Source: Microbacterium amylolyticum (lineage in GTDB: Bacteria > Actinomycetota > Actinomycetes > Actinomycetales > Microbacteriaceae). Taken from it: a stretch of 64,000 bases of DNA. The stretch's first letter is position 1, and each line of letters opens with the position of its first letter. This document shows positions 41,306 through 50,605 of this stretch, in pieces. The stretch covers positions 1,302,001-1,366,000 of the forward strand of contig NZ_CP049253.1 of assembly GCF_011046975.1 (NCBI RefSeq). Reading direction: 5' to 3'. Both the position numbers and the translations under genes were made by a program. Under the pieces are notes generated by a model. The model saw only the letters and a program-made list of their open reading frames with translations, did no database searches and was not told where the DNA came from.

Positions 41306-41555
41306 CTGGCCCGGAAGGGCCTGGGGTTAGTTCACAACACCCTCGAGCTGCGCGGGGCACAGCGAAAGGATGCAGCGAACGACTGCTCTATCGATCATAG
41401 GGCATGAGGAACTCGAAGGCGAACCAGGGCGGAGCGTCACCGGCGAGTCTCGAATGTGACGCGCGCGGGTGAAAAGGGTGATTTTTGCCCGCGATCGGGG
41501 GTAGATTGCTTGTTTCCTAAGTGCCGACTTGACTTAGAGTGCAACACTATGGTTT

Positions 41556-42332
41556 ATGGGATACCCGAGCCACGCAGATTCCCGACTGCGCAATACCCTT
41601 TTCCAACCCCTTGGCGATACCGGTAGAACGGCGATCGTCGAGCAACGACTGCTGGACGCGATTCGTGCTGGCTACCTGCCGGCAGGCGGACGCCTGCCGA
41701 CAGAGAGTGATTTGGCGCGATCTTTTGGCGTATCAACGCTGACCGTGCGCGACGCGCTGAGCACACTCCGAGAGCGCGGTCTGATCACAACCCTGCGCGG
41801 CCGCAACGGAGGCAGCTTCGTCGCAAGCGACGCCGACCCGCTGGCGACCGCACGAGCACAACTGGCCGCAACATCGCGCTTGGCGCTTCGCGATCTGATG
41901 ATGCACTGCGGAACGATCAACTATGCGTGCGCCCGGCTCGCTGTGCGTCGCGCTTCCGACGAGGAAGCGCGCGGCGTGCTTGAGCATGCGCGCGCGATTA
42001 ACCCGTCCGACCCCGAAGAGTGGCAACTCACGGTCGAGAACGTCACGGTTGATCTCGCGGCGCTCAGCCACTCGGAGCGCCTCACGCGCGAGAGCCTGCG
42101 CTTGCAGGTCGAGTTCGCGGCGTATGCGTACGTCTTGCAGCTCGACGAGGCATCGCGAATTCGCCGAACGCGTGAGCTCATCGCCATCGCCGAAGCCATC
42201 GTCGCGCGCGATCTCGACCTTGTCACACGCCTGTATGACGAGGCGGGAACCGCGCTGCTCAACGAGCTCCTCGCGAAGCGCCAAGACGTCGCGCCGGCAG
42301 CGAACATGGAGACGCTGGCTGCGACGGGGTGA
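41556..42332 (+). CDS. GntR-family regulator, FCD/FadR subfamily
   Basis: The 258-residue protein has a GntR winged helix (LPTESDLARSFGVSTLTVRDAL, shown here as PTESDLARSFGVSTLTVRD) and an all-helical FCD effector domain. These regulators often respond to organic acids or amino acids. The ATG of MGYPSHADS has no strong ribosome site. It is convergent with gabD and next to the gabT/pucR remnants, so control of GABA catabolism is possible, but this is only positional. The gap 41306-41555 holds its promoter region and that of tRNA-Trp, with no other gene seen. Confidence 0.85.
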   Translation: MGYPSHADSRLRNTLFQPLGDTGRTAIVEQRLLDAIRAGYLPAGGRLPTESDLARSFGVSTLTVRDALSTLRERGLITTLRGRNGGSFVASDADPLATARAQLAATSRLALRDLMMHCGTINYACARLAVRRASDEEARGVLEHARAINPSDPEEWQLTVENVTVDLAALSHSERLTRESLRLQVEFAAYAYVLQLDEASRIRRTRELIAIAEAIVARDLDLVTRLYDEAGTALLNELLAKRQDVAPAANMETLAATG

Positions 42333-42362
42333 CACGCGTCACGAAGCGGGCATATCAACTAG

Positions 42363-42524
42363 CGGATCGGCGATGACGCTTTGCTGGTCAATCATGACCA
42401 CCGCGTGATCGCGGCATCAGCCGGGAACTTCGTGGCGGGGGATATTGCCTCAGCGCAGGATCTCGAGGGCATGACATCTCAGAGCGCGGCCTCCGATCTG
42501 CCGATACTCCTCTTCACCCGCTGA
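42363..42524 (+). pseudogene. Unidentified C-terminal gene fragment
   Basis: An open stretch of 53 codons without a start reads DDALLVNHDHRVIAASAG and ends DLPILLFTR before TGA. The composition looks coding, and the VNHDHRVIAA phrase resembles a sensory (PAS or cache-like) strand pair. It lies just after the GntR gene and just before the convergent gabD. I cannot name the family. It may be another deletion scar. Confidence 0.35.
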
Positions 42525-42542
42525 GGCATTCCCCCGCCCCCG

Positions 42543-44021
42543 TCAGCTCGTCGGCACCAGGGTGTACTTCGTGGAGAGGTATTCCCCGATGCCCTCGGCG
42601 CCGCCCTCCCGGCCGACGCCCGACTGCTTCACACCGCCGAAAGGCGCAGCGGCGTTGGAGATCACGCCGACATTCAGACCCATCATTCCGGTCTCGAGCC
42701 GGTCGATCATCCGGTTGCCGCGTGCGAGATTTTCCGTGAAGACGTAGGAGATGAGCCCGTACTCCGTGTCGTTAGCCACCTCAACGGCCTCGTCCTCCGT
42801 ACGGAAAGTCGTCACCGCGAAGATGGGTCCGAAGATCTCCTCGGACATGATCTCGGCATCGCGCGACAGATCAGCAATCACCGTCGGGGCGAAGAACGTG
42901 CCATCGCCCTGGGCGCGGTGCCCGCCGCAGACGAGAGTCGCGCCCTTGGCGACGGCGTCATCCACGAGTCGTTCTGCCTTGGCGACGGCGTCCTCATCGA
43001 TGAGCGGACCGATATTCACACCGGCGTCCGTTCCGCGACCGACCGTCATGGCCCGCACACGCTCGGCAACCCGTGCAGTGAACTCCTCGGCGATGTCCTC
43101 GTGGACGATGATGCGGTTGGCTGCTGTACACGCCTGACCGATGTTTCGGAACTTCGCCGCGATGGCGCCGTCAACAGCCCGGTCCAGATCAGCGTCCTCG
43201 AACACGACGAGCGGGGCGTTTCCGCCGAGTTCCATCGACACGCGCAAGACGTTCTCCGAGGCCTGCGCGATGAGCTGCTTTCCAACGCCGGTTGACCCTG
43301 TGAACGACAGCTTTCGCAGTCGCGGATCGGCGATGATCGGCTCCGAGACGCTGCGCGAGCTCGACGAGGTGACGACGTTGACCACGCCCTTCGGGAGCCC
43401 CGCCTCTTCGAGAATGCTGACGAACAGCAGGGTTGTGAGCGGTGTCAGCTGCGGCGGCTTGATCACGCTCGTGCACCCCGCGGCAAGCGCGGGAGCGATC
43501 TTGCGCGTGGCCATCGCCAGCGGGAAGTTCCACGGGGTGATGAAGAAACAGGGCCCGACGGGATGCTGGGAGACGATCATGTTCCCTGTTCCCTCCGGGT
43601 TTTGTCCGTAACGACCCTGGATGCGAACCGCCTCCTCGCTGAACCAGCGGAGGAACTCGCCGCCGTAGGCGACCTCGCCGCGGGACTCGGCGATCGGCTT
43701 ACCCATCTCCAACGTCATGACGAGCGCGAGATCCTCGGCGCGCTGCTGCACAAGCTCCCATGCTCGGCGCAGGATCTCGCTGCGTGTGCGAGCCGGGGTT
43801 GCTGCCCAGCCCTCCTGCGCGGCGACGGCGGCATCGAGGGCGCTGGTGGCGTCAGCGGCGGTGCCGTCTGCCACGCGCGCGATGGTTTCCCCCGTTGCGG
43901 GGTCGCGAACATCGAACGTTGCCGCTCCCGTGGCGTCTTGCCACCGGCCGGCGATGAAGAGTCCCGTGGGGATGCGCTCGAGGACTGCCTTTTCTGCTTT
44001 GTTCATCTCAGCTGCCTTCAT
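42543..44021 (-). CDS. gabD: Succinate-semialdehyde dehydrogenase
   Basis: The 492-residue aldehyde dehydrogenase matches the GabD type that oxidises succinate semialdehyde to succinate in the GABA shunt. It has VSMELGGNAP with the general-base Glu and NIGQACTAANRI with the nucleophile Cys, plus AAPFGGVKQSGVGREGG at the end. The ATG at 44021 follows the gabT remnant stop by one base; an alternative ATG at 44006 has AAGG upstream. It is intact, although its transaminase partner is truncated, so it may depend on another transaminase or serve another semialdehyde. Confidence 0.9.
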   Translation of the reverse strand: MKAAEMNKAEKAVLERIPTGLFIAGRWQDATGAATFDVRDPATGETIARVADGTAADATSALDAAVAAQEGWAATPARTRSEILRRAWELVQQRAEDLALVMTLEMGKPIAESRGEVAYGGEFLRWFSEEAVRIQGRYGQNPEGTGNMIVSQHPVGPCFFITPWNFPLAMATRKIAPALAAGCTSVIKPPQLTPLTTLLFVSILEEAGLPKGVVNVVTSSSSRSVSEPIIADPRLRKLSFTGSTGVGKQLIAQASENVLRVSMELGGNAPLVVFEDADLDRAVDGAIAAKFRNIGQACTAANRIIVHEDIAEEFTARVAERVRAMTVGRGTDAGVNIGPLIDEDAVAKAERLVDDAVAKGATLVCGGHRAQGDGTFFAPTVIADLSRDAEIMSEEIFGPIFAVTTFRTEDEAVEVANDTEYGLISYVFTENLARGNRMIDRLETGMMGLNVGVISNAAAPFGGVKQSGVGREGGAEGIGEYLSTKYTLVPTS

Positions 44022-44022
44022 G

Positions 44023-44490
44023 TCAGATCTTCTGAAGTTCGTGCGCGATGACGTCGAGTCCATCGTTGAGCAGTTCGTCGCAGATCGCGAGGGGTGGGAG
44101 GAAACGGATCACGTTTCCAAAGGTCCCGCACGTGAGCATGACGACACCCTGGGCCGCGCAGGCGGCCGCGAGTGCGGACGTCGTTGCGGGGTCGGGCTCG
44201 CCCGTCGCGGGGTCGACGATTTCGGCGGCGATCATCGCGCCGTGTCCACGAATGTCGCCGATGCGGGCATCGCTCTGCTGCATCGCCGTGAGCCGTTCGA
44301 CCAGAATGTCGCCGATCTGGCGCGCGCGTACGAGGAGATCTTCCTCCTCGATAACGCGGATTGTTGCCAGTGCCGCGGCACACGCGACGGGATTGCCGCC
44401 GTAGGTGCCGCCCAGCCCACCGGCGTGGGCCGCGTCCATGATCTCCGCGCGCCCGGTAACGGCCGATAGCGGCATCCCGCCCGCGATGCC
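44023..44490 (-). pseudogene. gabT: 4-aminobutyrate aminotransferase, 5'-truncated
   Basis: About 155 C-terminal residues remain (GIAGGMPLSAVTGRAEIMD, GGLGGTYGGNPVACAAALA, to IRFLPPLAICDELL). The first two thirds, including the PLP-binding lysine that in the family sits just before the (S/G)IAGG motif, are missing. An in-frame TGA lies just upstream of the preserved part near 44493. The junction abuts a PucR-family fragment on the other strand. The end overlaps the gabD start region, showing an original gabT-gabD operon. Confidence 0.88.
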
Positions 44491-44748
44491 CAGTCAGGAT
44501 CGACACTCGTCCACGATCTGGGGGTCTGGCTCAACAACGACGCCGTCCTTGATCGCGCCGCGACCACCCTCGGCGTGCATCGGCACACGATGCGCACGCG
44601 CCTGACGCAGATCGCTCAGATTCTGCAGCTCGACCTATCCACTTTCGACGGCAGGGCCCGCGCCTGGGCGGCACTTCGCGCGACGTCCCGTGAGAAGGCC
44701 GAGACTCCGCCACTGATTTCGCCGCGTCTGGGTACGCTTGACGCGTGA
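44491..44748 (+). pseudogene. PucR/CdaR-family regulator, C-terminal HTH fragment
   Basis: About 85 codons read VWLNNDAVLDRAATTLGVH and RHTMRTRLTQIAQIL, then LDLSTFDGRARAWAALRAT. This is the C-terminal HTH_30 of PucR-type regulators, which is normally preceded by 300 or more residues. No start codon or upstream domain is present. Its stop overlaps the aspC start (GTGA). In related genomes such regulators often sit beside gabTD; here both lost their facing ends in one event. Confidence 0.8.
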
Positions 44749-45944
44749 CTGAACGCGCCTCGCTCTCCCGCAAAATCTCCGCCATCGCCGAGTCCGCCAC
44801 GCTGAAAGTTGATGCGAAGGCCAAGGCGCTCAAGGCCGAGGGACGCCCCATCATTTCGTACGCAGCGGGCGAGCCCGACTTCGCCACTCCGCACGCGGTC
44901 GTCGAGGCCGCGCAGAAGGCGCTGGAGAATCCGGCCAACTTCCGCTACTCGCCGGCCGGAGGGCTTCCCGCCCTCAAAGAGGCGATCATCGAAAAGACCA
45001 AGCGGGATTCCGGTCTGAAGGTCGCACCGAACCAGATCGTCGTCACCAACGGCGGCAAACAGGCCGTCTACCAGGCGTTCCAGGCGATCGTGAACCCGGG
45101 TGACGAGGTCCTGCTGCCCTCGCCGTACTGGACCACCTACCCCGAGGCCATCCAGCTGGCCGATGGCACCCCCGTCGCCGTCTTCGCGGGCGCCGACCAG
45201 GAGTACAAGGTGACCGTTGCGCAGCTCGAGGCCGCGCGCACACAGAAGACCAAGGCACTCGTCTTCGTCTCGCCGTCGAACCCCACCGGTGCCGTCTACA
45301 CGCCGGAAGAAACCGAACGCATCGCGCGCTGGGCGCTCGAACACGGCATCTGGATCCTGACCGACGAGATCTACCAGAACCTCACCTATGGCGGTGTGCG
45401 GGCCGTTTCGGTGGTCGAGGCCCTGCCCGAAGTGGCGAACCAGACGATCCTCCTCAACGGTGTCGCCAAGACCTACGCGATGACGGGATGGCGCGTGGGC
45501 TGGATGGTGGGCCCGGCAGACGCCATGAAGCTCGCCGCCAACCTGCAGTCGCACCTGACCAGCAACGTCAACAACGTCGCGCAGGTGGCCGCCGCCGCCG
45601 CGCTCACCGGCCCGCAGAACGACGCCCGCGACTTCCGCACGGCGTTCGATCGCCGCCGCCGCCTAATCGTTGATGAGCTGTCCAAGATCGATGGCGTCGA
45701 GGTTCCCGTTCCGCAGGGCGCGTTCTATGTGTACCCCGACGTACGCGGGCTGCTGAACCGTGAGTGGAAGGGCCGCACCCCCACGTCGACACTCGAACTG
45801 GCCGACCTCATCCTCGACGAAGCCGAAGTTGCTGTGGTTCCCGGCGAGGCCTTTGGGCCCAGCGGCTATCTGCGCCTGTCCTACGCACTCGGCGACGACC
45901 AGCTCCTCGAGGGCATCCGTCGCCTGCAGGAGCTGTTCGCCTAA
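44745..45944 (+). CDS. aspC: Aspartate aminotransferase (class I)
   Basis: The 399-residue PLP enzyme exchanges amino groups between aspartate and 2-oxoglutarate. It has the fold-type I motifs [23 protein letters not shown], and the PLP-lysine segment [16 protein letters not shown]. The GTG start overlaps the stop of the PucR fragment. It lies near the secE-nusG block, a common place for this gene in actinobacteria. A terminator follows. Confidence 0.93.
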   Translation: MTERASLSRKISAIAESATLKVDAKAKALKAEGRPIISYAAGEPDFATPHAVVEAAQKALENPANFRYSPAGGLPALKEAIIEKTKRDSGLKVAPNQIVVTNGGKQAVYQAFQAIVNPGDEVLLPSPYWTTYPEAIQLADGTPVAVFAGADQEYKVTVAQLEAARTQKTKALVFVSPSNPTGAVYTPEETERIARWALEHGIWILTDEIYQNLTYGGVRAVSVVEALPEVANQTILLNGVAKTYAMTGWRVGWMVGPADAMKLAANLQSHLTSNVNNVAQVAAAAALTGPQNDARDFRTAFDRRRRLIVDELSKIDGVEVPVPQGAFYVYPDVRGLLNREWKGRTPTSTLELADLILDEAEVAVVPGEAFGPSGYLRLSYALGDDQLLEGIRRLQELFA

Positions 45945-45952
45945 GAGACGAC

Positions 45953-45988
45953 AAGCGGCACAGGGATCTTCCGATTCCTGTGCCGCTT
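45953..45988 (+). terminator. aspC terminator
   Basis: A 12-bp stem AAGCGGCACAGG with its complement and a 12-nt loop, ending GCTTTCGC, 8 nt after the stop. Confidence 0.75.
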
Positions 45989-46074
45989 TCGCATTCCCTG
46001 CCACGGTGTCTCGCCTGTGAACGATGCACGTCCCGCCAGCAGGCCGAGAGTAAAGTGGGGCGCGTGATCAACGC

Positions 46075-46875
46075 ATGATGTCGGGCAACCGCGGCGCGAA
46101 GACCCTGCTCACTTTCCTCGCCATTGGCCTCGTTTCGGGGTTCATGTCAGGGCTGTTCGGAGTGGGTGGCGGCACCGTGATCGTGCCGCTTCTGGTGACG
46201 TTTGCGCTGTTCGGCCAAAAGCTCGCCTCCGGCACCTCCGGAGCATCGATCATCTTCACGGCCGCCGTCGGTGTGATCTCCTACGCCACGGGTGGAAACG
46301 TCGACTGGCTCGCGGCCGGGCTCCTCGCGGCGGGCGGTATCGTCGGCGCTCCCATCGGCGCGCAGCTGCTGCACAAACTCAGCGAAGCATTCCTGCGCTG
46401 GTTCTTCGTCGGCTTCCTTGCCGTCGTCATCGTCAGCCTCTTCTTCATCGTTCCCGACCGTGATGTGTCGGCCGTTCCGATGAACATCTGGCTCGGCGCC
46501 GCGCTCGTCGGCGTTGGTGTGCTCACAGGTATCCTGTCCGGTCTCATCGGCGTCGGCGGCGGGATTATCGTCGTCCCCGTTCTCATCCTGCTCTTCGGCA
46601 CCAGCGACCTCGTCGCAAAGGGAACGTCGCTGCTGATGATGATCCCCACGACGATCTCCGGCGCGATCCGCAATGCGAAGAACAAAAACATCGACTTCGT
46701 CGCGGCGGGAATTGTTGCCGTCGCCACGGTGATTACCACGCCTCTCGGCACGATCGTCGCTGGTGTCACGTCCCCCTTCGTGGCGAACATCCTCTTTGCT
46801 GCATTCCTCGTCATCATCGCCGTGCAAATGGGCCAGAAGGCCATCAAGGCCCAGAGAAAGAACAAGGAGAACTGA
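46075..46875 (+). CDS. TauE/SafE-family membrane transporter
   Basis: The 266-residue protein has about eight membrane helices in two similar halves. The repeated motif is GLFGVGGGTVIVPLL near residue 24 and GLIGVGGGIIVVPVLI near 155. The family exports sulfite or organosulfonates. The start may be either of two adjacent ATG codons, and no strong ribosome site is seen. The hadA-like gene follows after 3 nt, but a functional tie is not obvious. Confidence 0.88.
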   Translation: MMSGNRGAKTLLTFLAIGLVSGFMSGLFGVGGGTVIVPLLVTFALFGQKLASGTSGASIIFTAAVGVISYATGGNVDWLAAGLLAAGGIVGAPIGAQLLHKLSEAFLRWFFVGFLAVVIVSLFFIVPDRDVSAVPMNIWLGAALVGVGVLTGILSGLIGVGGGIIVVPVLILLFGTSDLVAKGTSLLMMIPTTISGAIRNAKNKNIDFVAAGIVAVATVITTPLGTIVAGVTSPFVANILFAAFLVIIAVQMGQKAIKAQRKNKEN

Positions 46876-46878
46876 CCC

Positions 46879-47328
46879 ATGGCAGTGGACCCTGATCTCG
46901 CGAACCGCGAGTTCCCTCCGACCCCCGCGTACCTCGTTGGTCGCGAGAAGGTGCGCGAGTTCGCCCGCGCCGTTTTCGCAACAGCCCCGCAGCACACCGA
47001 CGTCGACGCCGCCCGCGCACAGGGTTATAACGACGTCGTCGCGCCGCCCACCTTCGCGATGGTCATCGCCGACCAGACGCTGCAGCAGCTGCTGCACGAC
47101 GAGTCGACGGGCATCGTCCTCGAACGTGCCCTCCACACCGACCAGTCGTTCCGGTACTCGCGTCCCATCGTGGCCGGCGATGAGCTCACCGGTCAGCTGC
47201 GCGTCACACGCGTGCGCCAGATGGGATCCGGCGCAATGGTCGCCAGTGAAACAGACATCACCGACGCATCCGGCGCCCATGTGGTCACGGCGTCGTCAAC
47301 GCTTCTGATCGGATCGGGGGACGAGTGA
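46879..47328 (+). CDS. HadA-like (FAS1-like) MaoC dehydratase subunit
   Basis: The 149-residue hot-dog protein has the N-terminal pattern of MaoC/FAS1-like dehydratases (VGREKVREFARAV, VVAPPTFAMVI, DQSFRYSRPIVAGDEL). In mycobacteria HadA/HadC pair with the catalytic HadB to dehydrate 3-hydroxyacyl-ACP in fatty-acid synthesis. The next gene encodes the catalytic type and overlaps it by one base, so they likely form a heterodimer. SD is close to the TauE stop. Confidence 0.88.
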   Translation: MAVDPDLANREFPPTPAYLVGREKVREFARAVFATAPQHTDVDAARAQGYNDVVAPPTFAMVIADQTLQQLLHDESTGIVLERALHTDQSFRYSRPIVAGDELTGQLRVTRVRQMGSGAMVASETDITDASGAHVVTASSTLLIGSGDE

Positions 47329-47747
47329 TGGATCTTTCCAGCCTCGAAAAGGGCCAGGTCGTCGCGCAGACGTCCGTGCACCTCACGCGCGAATCGCTCG
47401 TGAAGTACGCGGGTGCCTCCGGTGATTTCAACCCCATCCACTACCGCGATGACGTCGCCGAACGCGTGGGGCTTCCCGGCGTTCTCGCACACGGCATGCT
47501 CACGATGGGCCTCGCCTCGTCGCTTGTCGGCGAATGGCTCGGCGACACCGGTCGCATCGAAACGTTCACGGTGCGCTTCACAAAACCGGTCGTTGTCGAC
47601 GGCGAGGCCGGAGCCGATGTTGATGTGACGGCCACCGTCGGTCTGGTGAAGGACGACGGCTCAGCGCGCATCGACATCGCCGTGCTCCACGGCGAGACGA
47701 AGGTTCTGGGCAAAGCGCAGCTCATGATCGGAGCGGAGAAGGCGTGA
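47328..47747 (+). CDS. HadB-like MaoC dehydratase catalytic subunit
   Basis: The 139-residue hot-dog protein contains the hydratase motif YAGASGDFNPIHYRDD, with catalytic Asp and His, and GVLAHGMLTMG. It is the catalytic partner of the HadA-like protein upstream. The ATG at 47328 overlaps the preceding TGA; a GTG one codon earlier is the alternative. Its stop overlaps the murB start. Confidence 0.9.
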   Translation: MDLSSLEKGQVVAQTSVHLTRESLVKYAGASGDFNPIHYRDDVAERVGLPGVLAHGMLTMGLASSLVGEWLGDTGRIETFTVRFTKPVVVDGEAGADVDVTATVGLVKDDGSARIDIAVLHGETKVLGKAQLMIGAEKA

Positions 47748-48892
47748 CGATCCCCCTCGGCGAACTCACGACGATGCGGGTGGGCGCTGCACCGGAGCGC
47801 ATGGTCGACGCCGCAACGCGCGACGAGATCGTCTCGGCGCTGCGAGATGTGTGGTCGTCCGGTGACGCCTGGTTTGTGCTCGGCGGCGGATCGAACCTGC
47901 TGGCCGGCGATGAGCCGTTCGACGGAACCGTCATCCGCCTGCTCACGACCGGCTTCGAACCCGTCTCGGGCGCGCCCGAGGGCTTCCAGCGCGTGCGCAT
48001 CGAAGCGGGGCAGAACTGGGACGCCTTCGTCGCGTGGTCCGTTGAGAGCGGGCTCGCCGGCGTCGAGGCGATGAGCGGAATTCCCGGAACAGCCGGCGCC
48101 GCTCCCATCCAGAACGTCGGCGCGTACGGCCAGGAGATCGTCCAGACCCTCATCTCCGTCGACCTGATCGACGAGGACACCCACGAGGTGTCCGAGGTGG
48201 CGGCCGCCGATCTCGGTCTCGGGCCGCGAACGTCCGATCTGAAGCATCACTACGGTGAGGCGCCCGCGCGCAGCGCGGTCATCCTCGGCATCACCCTCGA
48301 CCTCGCACGCGTGGGAACCGCGCCGCGCGAAATCTCCGACGCCCGGTTGCGGCAGGCGCTGGGCCTGGACGGCGCACGTTCCGCCGGAGAAGATGGAACC
48401 GGCCGCGCTTCGCTCTCGTGGATTCGCCGTACGGTTCTCGAGATCCGCGGCTCCAAGGGGATGGTTCTGGATCCCTCCGACCCGGATTCGACGAGCGCGG
48501 GTTCGTTCTTCAACAACCCGATCATCCCCGAACACGCCGCGCGCGCTCTTCCCTCCGGCTGCCCGCGGTGGCCGATGGAGCCGGTGATCGATCAGGAGCA
48601 GATTATTCCGCTCGACAGCTGGGATGGTCAGATCCAGCCGGTCTCGAGCGCCCCGCGCATGGTGAAGGTGAGCGCGGCATGGCTCATCGAGCAGGCGGGG
48701 CTTACGAAGGGCTTCGGTCTGCCGGGGTCCCGCGCCACGCTGTCGACGAAACACACTCTCGCGATCACGAACCGTGGCGGCGCAACGGCGGATGAGGTTG
48801 CGGCGCTCGCGCGTTTCGTGCGGTCTCGTGTGGCGTCGGAATACGGCATCGAGCTAAACCCCGAACCGGTCTTCGTCGGCGTCGAGCTGTAG
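47744..48892 (+). CDS. murB: UDP-N-acetylenolpyruvoylglucosamine reductase
   Basis: The 382-residue FAD enzyme makes UDP-MurNAc for peptidoglycan. The FAD-binding part has VLGGGSNLLAGDEPF, GIPGTAGAAPIQNVGAYGQE is the family signature, and SAGSFFNNPI holds the catalytic Ser. The C-terminal third has the domain 3 seen in type I enzymes. The GTG start overlaps the hadB-like stop, so it is coupled to that operon. Confidence 0.95.
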   Translation: MTIPLGELTTMRVGAAPERMVDAATRDEIVSALRDVWSSGDAWFVLGGGSNLLAGDEPFDGTVIRLLTTGFEPVSGAPEGFQRVRIEAGQNWDAFVAWSVESGLAGVEAMSGIPGTAGAAPIQNVGAYGQEIVQTLISVDLIDEDTHEVSEVAAADLGLGPRTSDLKHHYGEAPARSAVILGITLDLARVGTAPREISDARLRQALGLDGARSAGEDGTGRASLSWIRRTVLEIRGSKGMVLDPSDPDSTSAGSFFNNPIIPEHAARALPSGCPRWPMEPVIDQEQIIPLDSWDGQIQPVSSAPRMVKVSAAWLIEQAGLTKGFGLPGSRATLSTKHTLAITNRGGATADEVAALARFVRSRVASEYGIELNPEPVFVGVEL

Positions 48893-48915
48893 CGCTTCAC
48901 GCGCCGATCGCCTTT

Positions 48916-49024
48916 CGCTCGCGGGGCACCGGCAAACCGGGCGCCGCTCGCGAACGGCGCCCGCGCAGCCCGGCGCCTTCTCGCGAACGGGGCCCGAGCA
49001 AACCGGGCACCGCTCGCGAGAAGG
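48916..49024. repeat. Degenerate ~30-bp intergenic tandem repeat
   Basis: Three and a part units of 29-34 bp share the frame CTCGCG(A)...GGCCC...GCAAACCGGGC. Each holds GGGC/GCCC parts able to pair with its neighbours. It fills the gap between the convergent murB and DUF4097 genes, so it may terminate both. No typical single hairpin terminator is seen there. Confidence 0.6.
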
Positions 49025-49034
49025 GTACGTGTGG

Positions 49035-49913
49035 TTATTCGGCGGAAAGGCTCACGCTTCCCGCCGTCACAGTGACGTCGATGCTGTTCGACGCGCCGCG
49101 CGAGGAGGTGAGGCCGTTGTCAAACGTCCCGGCAACGCTCTCGTGGCGCACGTTGTACGGAACATCGGGCAGCGTCAGGTCGAAGGAACCGGCGACGACG
49201 TCAATATCGACGTCGCGCGGCGCCGTTCCCGTGAGCGCCACCTCGAGCGAGCCGGCAGCCATCTCGAACGTCGCCGACCGCACATCCTCCAGGTCAATCT
49301 CTCCGCCACCCGCAGCCATATCGACATTGAGAGAGGCGGCGGCGGCATCGATTCCGATCCAGCCCGCTGCCATTTCGACGGTCACGTCACCATAGGTTCC
49401 GCCCACGAGCGTGAGCATGCCTGCGCCGAGATCGGCGGAGAGGTCAACTCGCTCGTTCGCGGCCGGTAGCGTCAGCGTTGCCCACGCCTCCGCCCGTTCC
49501 CAGTCCCACCAGTTCCAGCGACCGTTCGGAGACCGCACCTCCAGGACGCCGTTTCCCGTGCGTTCGAGTCTCCAGGCACCGCGATCAGACGCATAGTCGA
49601 GCGTTGCCGCATCGACATCGCCGTATTCGACCACGAGAGATCCCGCGCTCATCTCGATGTCGACGCTGCGCACGGATCCGGCGGCCGTCACGCTGCCCGT
49701 TTCGGACACGGACTGCGTCCAGGGGCCCGATGTTGCCACCGTGGTGAACGCAACGCCGACACCCGCGAACACGAGCACAATCGCGCCGATGACGGCAACG
49801 GCGATCGCCAGGGCCCGCGAGCCGACGCGCGCTGTGTCACTCTGCGGGGCGTCCTGCTGCGGCGGTTGCGGTTGCGGTGCCGCGGGCGGCATGGGTGTTG
49901 TGGTGTCGGTCAT
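49035..49913 (-). CDS. DUF4097-type membrane-anchored beta-repeat protein
   Basis: The 292-residue protein has a Pro/Gln-rich cytoplasmic tail (1-30), one membrane helix (about 34-57), and an outer part of repeated short strands in the pattern xxxVxMAAGxxxV (for example VEMAAGWIGI, NVDMAAGGGEI, FEMAAGSLEV). Such repeats form a right-handed beta solenoid as in DUF4097 proteins. It overlaps the response-regulator gene by 4 nt, so it is likely co-expressed with the two-component system and may be its sensor partner or output. No enzymatic residues are evident. Confidence 0.8.
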   Translation of the reverse strand: MTDTTTPMPPAAPQPQPPQQDAPQSDTARVGSRALAIAVAVIGAIVLVFAGVGVAFTTVATSGPWTQSVSETGSVTAAGSVRSVDIEMSAGSLVVEYGDVDAATLDYASDRGAWRLERTGNGVLEVRSPNGRWNWWDWERAEAWATLTLPAANERVDLSADLGAGMLTLVGGTYGDVTVEMAAGWIGIDAAAASLNVDMAAGGGEIDLEDVRSATFEMAAGSLEVALTGTAPRDVDIDVVAGSFDLTLPDVPYNVRHESVAGTFDNGLTSSRGASNSIDVTVTAGSVSLSAE

Positions 49914-50605
49914 CGGTTCGTCCCGTTCTGCGATGCGGGGCCGACAGGTCCGGGCTCCGCGGTGTGATCAATGTGGGCGAGGGCCGCGAGGACGCGCCGG
50001 TTGCCTCGCTGGTCCTGTTCGAGGTCGAGCTTCTGGAAGATCGACGTGATGTGCTTCTCGACCGCGCCCTCGCTCACGAACAGCAACTTGGAGATCGCGG
50101 CATTGGACTTACCCTCAGCGATGAGGGAGAGAACGGTGCGCTCGCGCTCGGTGAGACGCTGCATCTTCTCATCGCGTGATCGCCGCGTGAGCAACTGCGC
50201 GACGACCTCCGGATCGAGAACAGTGGCACCCTCGCGGATGCGTTCGATGGATTCGAGGAAATCGGACACATCTGTCACGCGATCCTTCAGGAGGTATCCG
50301 ACGGCACCGCCTGGCTGGGCGATGAGCTCGGACGCGTAGCGCTCCTCGACGTACTGCGAGAACACGAGAACTGCCAGCGTGGGGTTCTGCTGACGAAGAG
50401 CCAGCGCGGCACGGATGCCCTCATCGGTGAACGTCGGAGGCAAGCGCACGTCCACAATCGCCAGATCGGGATCGGTGTCGTCCACCTGGCGCATCACATC
50501 GAAGGCATCAGGCAGAGCCGCAACGACCTCGTGTTCGGCGTCTTCGAGGAGCCGGACGAGCCCCTCCCGGAGCAGCACGGAGTCTTCAACGATCAGGATG
50601 CGCAT
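49910..50605 (-). CDS. NarL/LuxR-type response regulator
   Basis: The 231-residue protein has a receiver domain (ILIVEDSVLLREGL, phospho-acceptor Asp in LAIVDVRLPP, Lys in YLLKDRV) and a LuxR helix-turn-helix (LTERERTVLSLIAEGKSNAA and LFVSEGAVEKHITSIFQKL, each under 21 residues). It overlaps the kinase gene by 13 nt and the DUF4097 gene by 4 nt. It is the DNA-binding output of the adjacent DesK-type kinase. Confidence 0.94.
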   Translation of the reverse strand: MRILIVEDSVLLREGLVRLLEDAEHEVVAALPDAFDVMRQVDDTDPDLAIVDVRLPPTFTDEGIRAALALRQQNPTLAVLVFSQYVEERYASELIAQPGGAVGYLLKDRVTDVSDFLESIERIREGATVLDPEVVAQLLTRRSRDEKMQRLTERERTVLSLIAEGKSNAAISKLLFVSEGAVEKHITSIFQKLDLEQDQRGNRRVLAALAHIDHTAEPGPVGPASQNGTNR

